From Casuarina equisetifolia (lineage: Eukaryota; Streptophyta; Magnoliopsida; Fagales; Casuarinaceae): a stretch of DNA of 64,000 bases. This document shows, one piece after another, positions 36,109 to 45,770 of this stretch; position 1 is the stretch's first letter; every line of letters starts with the position of its first letter. The position numbers and the translations under genes were made by a program. The stretch is taken from the NCBI GenBank assembly GCA_028551475.1, contig CM052356.1, positions 7,946,001-8,010,000 on the forward strand. Direction: 5' to 3'. Below the pieces are notes generated by a model. The model did no database searches. It worked only from the letters and a program-made list of their open reading frames with translations, and was not told the origin of the DNA.

Positions 36109-39100
36109 TCAATCAACCTTCACTTGGATCGCATCTTTCCTCTCTTCCTCCTTCACTTTCGGCACCACCACTTTCAGAATCCCATTCTTCATCTCGGCCT
36201 TCACTGAGTCCAGCTTGTAAAGATCCGGAGGCAAGTCCAGCCTGCTAGAGTACCTTCTCCCACCTTCCTCTTCCTCCTCCTCCTCCTCCTCCTCAGATTC
36301 CTTCTCGGCTTCACCTCTTATTTTCAGAGTGTTCTGCTCTACCGAGACCTTCACGTTTTCTTTGCCCAGCCCAGGCATATCCATCCGAATGTACAAACCG
36401 TTTTCGTCTTCCTTCACATCCCAGCCTCTCCGGGACCCAGCTCCCAGGCCTTGTGGTGCTGCGACAAATGGATTCTCCATGAACTGGTCCATCAGGTTAA
36501 GGACCTGGCTTATGCTCCTTGTCGAAGAGAATGGGTCGACCACGTCTGCAACTTCGTTTCAAAACAGAGTGAGCCGCAACTCATATCTAGAAAACCCAAA
36601 CTAGACAATCAGTTAAGAAAAAAACACTGAGTAATCAACAAAGCAGTATCAAAAGAAAACCATTTGAAAACCAGAGGGTCTCAGGGAAAAAAAGATTCTT
36701 TCGAAAGACTTCTTACATATAACAATTATACTGAAACTCTTTTCTCGGAAAAGATCCAGAAAGAATTGAACGTTATACACGAGCTTGAGCTTAAATCGGC
36801 TATAATAGTGGCTAGATACTCATAACTGTTGACACCTGCCTCTACAGTGGTCACATCAACCACTTGAGTACCCCTACGTACACATAGGGGTACCGACACC
36901 TTGTATAGATATACACCCTTATATTGTATTGGTTACGGTGTGAAATAATATTGAGAACATTTTTCCTTTACTTTTTCTTCTTCTTCATCTTGTGTTCTCT
37001 GTTATGGCTATCTCCGTTCCGGCTTTCCTCAACTTGGTATCAGAGCCAACAATGGCGCAAGCTACTCCCTGATCCTCTCATGCCAGTTCCTTTTTCTTCT
37101 CTTATTTCTTCCTCACCGGCCTTCCTTTCCTTTCTGGGCCCCCCTACTTTTCTTTTTTTTTTTTGCTAGCCCAGCCCTCTCTCTCTCCTTTTGGCCCGAT
37201 GTCTACCTCATCGCACCCTGGCCCAGATCCAACCCCTTCTTCCAGTGCTCCTCCCACCGTCCTCCCTTCACCGTCGCTGTCGGAACGTCTCAACGGTAGC
37301 AACTACCTTATCTGGAGGACTATGATCGAGCCCTTCCTCGATGCGGCGCAGCTTCTGCCCGTCGTGGATGGCTCCGAACTTGAACCCCCTACCCACCTCC
37401 TCACCCCACCCAACACGCCCGCTCCGACCACATCCACCTCTCTCGGCCCGACCCGTATCCCCAATCCAGCTCATGCGCAGTGGCGCGTCTGGGATCTCAC
37501 TGCTATGGGGTGGCTTCTGACCACTTCCACGCCGCCCGTGGTGGCCCAATTGACCACTTTCTGGACATCTGCGGTGATTTGGCGCTACCTGGGCACAACC
37601 TTCGCTGCTCAGTCGACCGCACACGCCGCTTCTCTTCGCATGGAACTCCAGTCCATGCGCCGCGGTGACCGCACCGTGGCAGAATTTCTTCAGCAAGCTA
37701 CCCAGATTGCCGATCAACTCACCCTGATCGGCGAACCTCTTCATGATAGCGACTATCACACCCACGTTTTTCGTGGGTTAGGGCCGGAGTTCAAATCCCT
37801 GGCTATCGCGATCTCGGTCTCCTCCAGAATCGCCCCTCTGTCATGCGAAGACCTCCATGGACTCCTTCTTTCTCACGAGTCCATGGTTGACGTCTCTACT
37901 CGCGACACGACGACGCTACCGCCCCCAGCAGCCTTCGCTGCCCACGCTGGATCGCTCGCTGCCCCTTCCCCTCGACCATCTTCCTTGCCGCCGTGGCCTC
38001 CACGCGCCACCCCATCCGCCTCCTCACCCCCTTTGCTCCCAAACCCCTCTTTTTCCCCAGGTCCGCCGCCGGCAGCGGCCGGCAACCGTGGCAAGCGTCA
38101 GCCACCGTACTGTCAAATATGCAGGCGGCGGGGCCACTATGCCACCACCTGCAGAGAACGGTACCTCCCCCAGCCCACCTCTGCCCCCTTTCCCCCCCAA
38201 GCCCACCTCTTACAAGCTCCACTGGCCCAGCCCGTAACTCCCTCCTCCTTTACTGCCCAGCCCACTTACCTGCCCAGCCCATCTTTTTATCCACTCAGTC
38301 TGGCCCCTTTTCAATCTGGCCCATCTCCCACCCCCCAGTCTTATACCGCCCCTTTGGGCCCATCTCCTAGTTCCATTCTGGGCCCGTTTCTTGGCCCAGC
38401 TCACAGCCCCTCCCCTCCCCTATCCTATGGCTCCTATTCAGGCCCAAGCCCATCCTCCTCTTTTGACCCACTCCACGGCCCATCCCTTAGCCCTTCTCCC
38501 AACCCCATTTTGGCCCATTCTCTTGGCCTTTCACCTCAAGCCCATTCTTCTCATTTTCCCCCCTCCCCTAAACCCTCTTCCCCTTACTCCCCCTCCCTCT
38601 TCCCTTGATGTTGCTTCCTGGTTTACTGACTCAGGTGCCACCCACCATGTCACTGACAGTCCCGCAGCCCTCACCACTGTCACCCCCTATACCAGGTCTC
38701 AGCAGCTCACTGTGGGCGATGGTGTCTCCCTACCCATCACTCACACTGGTACTTTTCGTTCTCCTCACTTCCCTTTTTTTTGTCTCACTGACGTTCTTGT
38801 TGTTCCTGGTATTACTAAAAACTTATTGTCCATCTCTCACTTTGCTCGTGATAATCAGTGTCTTTTTTTATTCTATGATACTTATTTTCTTGCTCGTTCT
38901 CTTCGCATTGGTCAGATTCTACTTCAAGGCACTCTTGATCACGGTTTCTATCGCCTCTCGCCTCCAGCCCTTGCTGCGTCTCCTTCAGCTCTATCCGCTT
39001 CCCCTTCCAGCTCCCTCCTTTTGTGGCACCATCGCCTTGGTCACGCCTCTTCTGATGTAGTTCTTCGTCTTTTGTCTTCCACTAATACCACTTTTTCTCG

Positions 39101-42100
39101 TTCTCCTCTCCCCTTATGTACTGCATGTGCTCTTAGTAAGAGCCACCGTCATCCCCACCCCCCCACCCAGTCACGGGCCTCTTCTCCCCTTGAACTGGTG
39201 CATTTTGATGTATGGGGTCCCACCCCTGTAACTTCCCACCATGGTTATAAATATTATGTTTGCTTTGTTGATGATTACTCTCGTTTCACTTGGCTTTATC
39301 CTTTTACTTCTCGCACTCAGTTTCTTTCTATCTTCACCGCCTTTCATTCTTTTGTCACTACTCAGCTTCAGTGTCCCCTTCGTGCTATTCAGTGTGATGG
39401 CGCCCCTGAGTTCCTCTCCACTGAGCTTCGTGCCTTTCTCACTCTTCACGGTATCCATCAGCGTGTCTCCTGTCCTTATTCTCCTTTTCAGAATGGGACT
39501 GCTGAGCGGAAACACCGTCACATTGTTGAGACTGGACTTGCTCTTCTTACTCACGCCTCTGTTCCTTCTTCTTTTTGGGAGTTTGCCTTTGAGACCGCCG
39601 TTGCTCTCATTAACCGTCTTCCTACCTCCATCCTTGATCACCTTTCTCCTTGGCAGACTCTTTTTCACTCTCCTCCTGATCTCTCTCATCTTCGTGTCTT
39701 TGGTTGTGCTATTTTTCCTCATCTTCGTGCTTATGCTCGGCATAAGCTCGCTCCTCGCTCCCGTGCTTGTATTTTTCTCGGTTATCCACCCGGCTATTGC
39801 GGCTATCGCTGTTATTGTCCTGCCACTCGTCGCTTCTATATAGCTGCTGATGCCCTATTTGATGAGACTTCTTTTCCCTTTGCCCACCTCCACTCTCCTA
39901 CCCCTCATGCTCCCTCTCCCTCCCTTCCTACTCCCTTACCTCTCCCTCCCACTTTGTCCCCTCATCCTTCTCCTGTGGCTCCATCCCCTTCCATCCCTTT
40001 TTCCCCTCCCCCCTCTCCCTCCTCCTCTCCCTCTCCTACCCTTCCTCCTTCCTCTTCTCCCTCTCCTTCCCCTCCACCCACCACCTCTCCCTCTCCCATC
40101 TCTCCCTCCACCACCCCTCTCACTCCCTGCCATCCGATGGTGACCCGCCTGAAAGATGGCACTATTACTCATCGCCTCCTCACTCGCCAGCAGACTTTTG
40201 CCCTCACTGCTACCTCTCACCCCTTTTCTGAATCCACTACTTTTTCCCAAGCCTCCCGTGATCCTCAATGGCGCTCTGCGATGGCTGCTGAGTACACTGC
40301 CCTCCTTCAGAATCATACTTAGGATCTTGTTCCCCTTCCCTCTTATGCTCGCCCTATTGGTTGCAAATGGGTTTATAAAGTTAAGCTTCGATCTGATGGT
40401 TCCTTAGAATGCTATAAAGCCCGCCTGGTGGCCAAGGGCTTTCATCAGCAACCTGGTATTGACTATACAGAGACATTCAGTCCCGTGGCCAAACCGGTCA
40501 CCATTCGCACTGTTATTGCCATGGCTTATTCCCGAGGTTGGAGTCTTCGTCAACTCGATGTCTCCAATGCTTTTCTTCATGGCACTCTTCTTGAGGAGGT
40601 TTACATGGTTCAGCCTCCTGGCTTCATTGATACTACTTGGCCTCACCATGTGTGCCGCCTTCGCCGCTCCTTATATGGTCTTAAACAGGCTCCCCGTGCA
40701 TGGTACCAGCGGCTTAGCACCTTCCTCACCTCCCTTGGTTTCTATGTCTCCGCAGCCGACACCTCACTCTTTCTTCTTCATGCTGCTCATTATAGTATGG
40801 TCTTACTTGTTTATGTTGATGATATCCTTCTCACAGGCTCTTCCCAAGCTCCTTTTTCTGCTCTTCTTGCAGCCCTCCATCGGGAGTTTGCGATTAAGGA
40901 CTTGGGCACTCTCCATTACTTCCTTGGCATTGAGGCTCTGCAGACCTCTCATGGTCTCCTTCTCTATCAGGCGAAGTTCACCCATGAGATTCTCACTCGC
41001 GTTCGCATGATGGATGCCTGCGGTGTCTCCACCCCGTGCACCGCAGAGTCTCTCTCTCAGTGGTCTGGCGACCTTCTTCCAGACCCCTTGCTCTATAAGA
41101 GCACTATTGGCGCTCTTCAATACCTCACTCTGACTCATCCGGACATTGCCTACGCAGTCAACACCGCGTGCCAGTTCCTTCATGCTCCTACTACTCTTCA
41201 CTGGCAGGCTGTGAAACGGATTCTTTGCTATCTTGCAGACACTCCTCGGCATGGCCTTCGCATCACCCGCCCCTCCTCCACTGCTCTCCATGCCTTCTCC
41301 GATGCCAGTTGGGCTGGTGATCGTGACGATCGTCGCTCCGTCGGCGGCTTTTGTGTCTTCCTTGGCCAGAACCTCATCTCTTGGAGCTCTCGCAAACAGC
41401 GGACTGTTGCTCGTTCCAGCACGGAGGCCGAATATAAGAGCCTTCCCGACACTGCTGCTGAACTCATTTGGCTCGAGTATCTACTTCGGGATCTTCGTGC
41501 TCTTCCTCCCCATCCCCCGACCCTTTGGTGTGACAATCTCTCAGCTCTTTATTTGGCGGCTAATCCCGTCTTCCACGCCCGCACGAAACACATAGAGATT
41601 GATTAGACGCTTTCTCTGCGGCCAGCTCCACATTCAGTTTATCTCTTCTGCCGATCAGCCCGCAGACATCTTCACCAAAGGCCTCGCCACCGCTCGTTTT
41701 CGCACTTTACGATCCAAGCTGACTATCCTCTCGGACCAGTCAGCTTGCGGGGGGATGTTGACACCTGCCTCTACAGTGGTCACATCAACCACTTGAGTAC
41801 CCCTACGTACACATAGGGGTACCGACACCTTGTATAGATATACACCCTTATATTGTATTGGTTACGGTGTGAAATAATATTGAGAACATTTTTCCTTTAC
41901 TTTTTCTTCTTCTTCATCTTGTGTTCTCTGTTATGGCTATCTCCGTTCCGGCTTTCCTCAACTATAACTGATCACTTCTATATCACAGACAGAGCAACAA
42001 CAAACGCACAACAGAGAAACAATTGACATATTGATTTCCATAGTACGCTTTCCACAGAAGCACTTTATTACGCCGTGCTTCGACTCCCCGGTTCTCTACA

Positions 42101-42376
42101 GAAAACAAAAACTCTGACAGGACAACACCATTATAGAGAACTAAGAAAACAACTACCAGAGTAGAAACCGGGGCGGAGGCGGCGGCAAGAGAAGGAGCGG
42201 CGGTAGCGGCGGTCGACGTCGACGTCCGAGTCGTCCTCATCGAAGCGACAGACCTGGGTGTCAGTATTGAAGGAGCAAGAAAGAGAGGGAGCGATGGAAG
42301 CGCAGCGAGCCGGTTTGTGGAGCCTGGCGAAGAGGGTTGGAACGGTGAGCCGTCGGAGAGCAATAGATGATGCCAT
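36109..42376 (-). CDS. HSP23.6: Mitochondrial small heat-shock protein, copy 2, with retrotransposon in its intron
   Basis: Exon 1 is 42376-42157 (73 codons + 1 nt) and exon 2 is 36545-36109, giving 218 residues with an open frame. The intron is 5,611 bp because a 5.1-kb copia element (36827-41963) sits in it; without element and target duplication it would be about 469 bp, the same as copy 1. Exon 1 is a targeting presequence ([22 protein letters not shown]). Exon 2 carries the mitochondrial sHSP motif with changes ([14 protein letters not shown] instead of DVFDPFSPTRSLSQ) and the alpha-crystallin domain ending [10 protein letters not shown]. The acidic loop has ten consecutive Glu, more than in copy 1. 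The promoter differs from copy 1: the TATA position reads TTTGTATGG and the first HSE is gone. It may still be expressed if the long intron is spliced. Confidence 0.85.
36267..36296. repeat. (CTC)n run encoding poly-Glu in HSP copy 2
   Basis: A trinucleotide run (TCC/CTC on the plus strand) encodes the ten-Glu tract within the alpha-crystallin region of HSP copy 2. Copy 1 has a shorter DEEEE tract at the same place, so the repeat has expanded or contracted since the duplication. Confidence 0.75.
36822..36826 (+). repeat. Target site duplication, left (ATAAC)
   Basis: ATAAC flanks the left LTR and recurs directly after the right LTR at 41964-41968. The unoccupied paralogous site at 55888-55892 has ATAAC once, in the same context, proving the 5-bp duplication. 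Confidence 0.95.
36827..37034 (+). repeat. Left LTR (208 bp)
   Basis: Begins TGTTGACACC and ends CCTCAACT. It appears identical to the right LTR. It contains a perfect 9-bp inverted repeat, GTACCCCTA/TAGGGGTAC (36868-36893, 8-bp loop). An AT-rich segment (TTGTATAGATATACACCC) could serve as core promoter, and a CT-rich stretch lies before the end. Confidence 0.95.
37035..37046 (+). other. Primer-binding site (initiator tRNA-Met)
   Basis: TGGTATCAGAGC immediately follows the left LTR. This is the standard plant copia/gypsy sequence complementary to the 3' end of initiator methionine tRNA, which primes minus-strand DNA synthesis. Confidence 0.92.
37199..38608 (+). CDS. copia gag polyprotein
   Basis: 469 residues from the first ATG; the frame is open from 37163. 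The N-terminal part holds the plant copia gag core: [19 protein letters not shown], then a [14 protein letters not shown] segment, then [22 protein letters not shown] zinc knuckle [14 protein letters not shown] (38111-38152, CX2CX4HX4C) follows, which binds the RNA genome. The C terminus is a long Pro/Ser-rich tail. The frame stops at 38606-38608, while pol continues in the +1 frame, overlapping from about 38391. No damage is seen in gag, so this copy could still supply capsid protein. Confidence 0.9.
   Translation: MSTSSHPGPDPTPSSSAPPTVLPSPSLSERLNGSNYLIWRTMIEPFLDAAQLLPVVDGSELEPPTHLLTPPNTPAPTTSTSLGPTRIPNPAHAQWRVWDLTAMGWLLTTSTPPVVAQLTTFWTSAVIWRYLGTTFAAQSTAHAASLRMELQSMRRGDRTVAEFLQQATQIADQLTLIGEPLHDSDYHTHVFRGLGPEFKSLAIAISVSSRIAPLSCEDLHGLLLSHESMVDVSTRDTTTLPPPAAFAAHAGSLAAPSPRPSSLPPWPPRATPSASSPPLLPNPSFSPGPPPAAAGNRGKRQPPYCQICRRRGHYATTCRERYLPQPTSAPFPPQAHLLQAPLAQPVTPSSFTAQPTYLPSPSFYPLSLAPFQSGPSPTPQSYTAPLGPSPSSILGPFLGPAHSPSPPLSYGSYSGPSPSSSFDPLHGPSLSPSPNPILAHSLGLSPQAHSSHFPPSPKPSSPYSPSLFP
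38391..41755 (+). pseudogene. copia pol (protease, integrase, RT, RNase H) with stop and frameshift
   Basis: Pol lies in the +1 frame relative to gag. Protease has FTDSGATHH (about 38622-38648). The GAG-preintegrase block is [11 protein letters not shown]. Integrase has FDVWGP, the catalytic-region CDGAPEF, and QNGTAERKH. Reverse transcriptase has [13 protein letters not shown], a [17 protein letters not shown] block, and YVDDILL (40812-40832). RNase H has [16 protein letters not shown] and [12 protein letters not shown] at 40320-40322 sits between NHT and DLVPLPS, where related elements have Trp, so it is probably a TGG-to-TAG change at the start of RT. At 41604-41606 a second stop coincides with a one-base shift: the final [20 protein letters not shown] block reads in another frame. 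Otherwise the 1.1-kb reading frames are clean, so the damage is recent. Confidence 0.9.
41747..41755 (+). other. Polypurine tract
   Basis: GCGGGGGGA lies immediately before the right LTR. It is the expected primer site for plus-strand DNA synthesis in the element. A single C interrupts an otherwise pure purine run. Confidence 0.85.
41756..41963 (+). repeat. Right LTR (208 bp)
   Basis: Same length as the left LTR and identical to it in a position-by-position reading. It is followed by the second ATAAC. At usual plant rates, zero differences over 208 bp means a recent insertion, but the short length gives a loose age limit. Confidence 0.95.
41964..41968 (+). repeat. Target site duplication, right (ATAAC)
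   Basis: Second copy of the 5-bp target duplication, followed by TGATCAC as in the empty site at 55888-55899. Confidence 0.95.
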
Positions 42377-42564
42377 CGTAATCGTTGGAACTGCAAGACG
42401 GATCCTCGCTTTGTAGAGTGCTCAGCGCGCTTTTACGGGGTTTAGTGAGGCTTTGCAGAGGTGGTTTGTATGGGAGTGAAGACGTAAATGAAATTCCAAA
42501 AAAGGAGACGTGAAGAAGTAGAAACAGGAGTAAGCGTTTAAAGCTGAGGGCCTTGGAGGTTGGT

Positions 42565-42572
42565 TTCATGAA
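42565..42572 (-). promoter_or_regulatory. Residual heat-shock element of HSP copy 2
   Basis: TTCatGAA upstream of HSP copy 2 aligns with the perfect element of copy 1, with a further GAAAC nearby. The second HSE and the TATA box of copy 1 are not conserved here, so this promoter looks weaker or changed. Confidence 0.5.
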
Positions 42573-42629
42573 TCTGAAACAAGGGGAGCGCCTTGTTTTT
42601 TATCCTTCAAGGAATAATTTATTCATCAC

Positions 42630-45600
42630 AGATTAGGCCATAAAACGAAATTTAATCTCTAAAGTTTAAATGAAAGAAACTTTTTTAATTCTTGAGTTAG
42701 TATTTAAATTCTGTCTTTTAAGCCCTCTAATTTGATTCATTCCTTTTGAATCCTGCAATCTGCATCCCTTTGCTTTTTGAGTTCTATTAAAACACTAAAT
42801 TTCTTCTTTTCTTTTTTTTTTGTATTTTTTGTCGCATGTAAACACCAGTTTGAGGAAAAGTAATAAAAATTGAAAATCAACCATCATAAATTCAAACATA
42901 TACAACTCTTCTTTATTGCCACAACAAGCCACTTAAATATCATGCTTTTCAATTGGTATATTCATCATTCATATTAGCCAATTGCTTTAGGAATGTTGAA
43001 AATTATAGAATATTGTTGAATATGAATTGATAACAACGAAGAAATTTCGTGACGTGAAATGATGCTAAATTAGATTGCCTATCAACTGTTCCCCCTTTTT
43101 TTCAGCTTCAATAAAACAGCAACTCGATAGCCTGTTTTAGACTCGTTATTTAACCTTAAAAAAATAAGGCTCATCCAAAATCCCCATTATCTTTTTCCTC
43201 TGTATTTCAGAAATGTGCTTTGAAATTCAAAAAACAGGTTTTCAAGTCTGAAAGGCTAAAAATGGCTGTTAAACTTTCAATTTTAAAGTAAACCTTCATC
43301 AAGTCCTCCATAATGAGATTTTAAACTTAAAATATTATTTTTCTATATGAGTCTTTATGACCAAAGTCTGACAATCAGGCATTTATATTCCCAATTAGAA
43401 AACGAATCATCCCAATATTGTCTTTGACCGCCGTGGGTCTCTCTTTATCATTCCTCGTGGTCTGTGTTTTCTATTTTGATTGCTCTTTGTGAGTTTTATC
43501 TTTTATTCGTCTCTCTTTATTTATATCTCTCCTATCACTTACGCCGTTTAACATTTATCGTAATACTGCAATCTTATCTAGTTTGAAATTACGCCGTGGG
43601 TCGTGGGTCTTGTCTTTAAGAGGAACTGTTGAAAAATACTGCAATCTTGATGTTTTGTTTTTCACTATATACAAAACTAGTTTGGAATTGATGTTCGTAG
43701 TAGTTTCTATGTCAGCCTGGTGTTTTCAACCATCTGCCTCAATAGGTGATGATACTAACAGAAGGAAAACACAACACATTAGGTGTAAATGTTGACAACA
43801 AATGTATATAAAACTATGTAACATTTGATTATCATTTCGGTTGTTGTATTTGGTTATTGTAGAACCACCGATTCAATAATCTTCATTTCCGAGTTCTCAA
43901 TCTCTTTTCACTTTCTCCTCGCTACTTCAACCGCATATCTAACTTGTTGAGCCAAAAAAAGAATAAAAAATAAAATAAAAATAAAAGAAAGAAAAAAAAA
44001 CATAAGAAGCAAATTGAGGATGTCTAAGATTCTTGACAGACACCATGAATAACTTTGTCAAAAGGCCCAAAAACTCCCAAGTTGAATGACAAAAGAAACC
44101 AAGGAATGTTCCTTTTAATTTACAAAGAGAATGAATGTTACCAAAAAATGAGTTATCGGACCTAATTCAATAGTCCAGCAACTAGGACCATAACCGTACC
44201 TAATCAAGTTTACTAACATTTTCTTAACTCTAATCTCATATGCAAAAGCTACAAAGTGACTTCCTCCCCGAAAATCAATAATTTAGAGAGAACAATGACA
44301 TATTAGGTGAATGCTAGTCAAGATATTGATGATGTGGCACAACGACTATTTTAATACACCTCCATTGCCTTAGAGAGCAAGAAAATCATCAAGATTCAGT
44401 TTATAACCCATAGTATGATGAAGTAAAATCATGGTGATCTAGTTTGTGATAAAGTGATGCACTTAAACTTGACCTTTAATATCATATTAAAAATAATATA
44501 ATCTCTACTCTTAAAACCCATTCATTAAGAGAAGCAATATTTAAAACTTATAATGAGGTATCAAGTCAAGATATTGGCAAGATGTGATAACCACTATTTC
44601 TTATGCACCCTTTTGTCACAACGATGAGGAAATCATGAGGATTTATTCTATGAATGAAACAATGATGAAGTAAAACCACAAGGACTCAATTTGTGATGAG
44701 GTGTTATACATCATAAATTTTGACAATATGTTAAAAAAGGACCCATTTTCCTATTTCAAAATTGCTCAATAATAGATGAGGTACATAAATATATAAGAAT
44801 GATATTATGCTAAGATATTATGCTAAGATATGGGATAACCAATAGTCTTTGTTGCCCAAATGTAAGGAAATCATTGAGATTTAGTCCATGACGAAAGGCT
44901 AGTTATTTTCTTATAAAACTAATACAATAATAAAATTTTAAGTAATGTAAAAGATATAATGTTTTCAACTAGTTTACTGCAACGCAATTTGATCACATAA
45001 AGTTGAATAGCAATAAATATTTTACTCTGCTTACATACTACTTGTAAATCTCATGATTCATTCGTTTTTTTTTTTTTTATCAAAATGAGAGTAGCATGCT
45101 ATAACTAGTGATAGTTTGATTGGTTTGTTATTTTAAATTAAGCTTGTGATTTGCTAGGTTGCATCTTTTCATGATCCACAATCTAGGAACTTATGTGGTG
45201 AAGCCAATTATAGCAAAAAATAGTCTCCTTTAACAGAACCACCCTAGAACAATAGATATTTGACCTTTTAAGAGAAGCCAAGTCTACCATTACTAAATAA
45301 GAAACAAACAAAACTTTTACTATGATTGATTTTTTTTTTCCTAGGAAATTTGACTCTTTATAGAAGTGGTAGTCAATCTTGAGGTTGTACACTCACGTGT
45401 TTGTAGTAGAACATGATCTTTTTTAATTGTAGGCTTGTTATTTGGAACAGGAGAAGCTCAAGGGTAGAGAATGGTCCCTCTATACCCCCTATGCCCCTTC
45501 TGCTCCACATCACACCAACAGTCAAACCTTATGTTGATGCGGCTCCATTTTTCTAATGAACTCAAGAAATATAAGGGTTTGGCTAATATATATTGTGACA

Positions 45601-45770
45601 TTAAGTGAACCATCAAAGAACGAATTTAAAGAAGAACATAATAAGTAATTGAATAGAGCTAATGAAATTACACAATCCATGGTATTATAATAATGATAGA
45701 AAAATTGCTTTACAAAACTTGTTATTGCAATTACATGAGATCAAAACTAGCAACAAACAATCATAAACAA
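42630..45770. other. Intergenic DNA of duplication copy A
   Basis: AT-rich DNA between HSP copy 2 and the receptor gene, collinear with about 56560-59622 in copy B. A short segment (about 44090-44215) resembles the sequence downstream of the VAP27 terminal exon at 52670-52790. No coding exon was recognised. Confidence 0.6.

Larger units (their letters stand above)
36827..41963 (+). mobile_element. Complete Ty1/copia LTR retrotransposon (5,137 bp), recently inserted
   Basis: Two 208-bp LTRs that look identical base for base (36827-37034 and 41756-41963) are flanked by ATAAC target duplications. A primer-binding site TGGTATCAGAGC, complementary to initiator tRNA-Met, starts at 37035. A polypurine tract GCGGGGGGA (41747-41755) abuts the right LTR. 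Gag and pol are in copia order: protease, integrase, reverse transcriptase, RNase H. The coding region carries one premature stop and one late frameshift, so the copy is probably non-autonomous. It lies antisense in the intron of HSP copy 2. LTR ends are TG...CT rather than TG...CA. The small size and short LTRs resemble Ale/Retrofit-type copia lineages; that placement is inference. Confidence 0.96.

Noticed and set aside
39241..40143. Plus-strand Leu-rich frames overlapping copia integrase
   Set aside because: Alternate-frame reading of T/C-rich pol codons; no membrane-protein family signature.
39171..40316. Long minus-strand frames (126-190 codons) within the copia element
   Set aside because: Antisense shadows of pol; the composition follows the Pro/Ser/Leu-rich sense coding.
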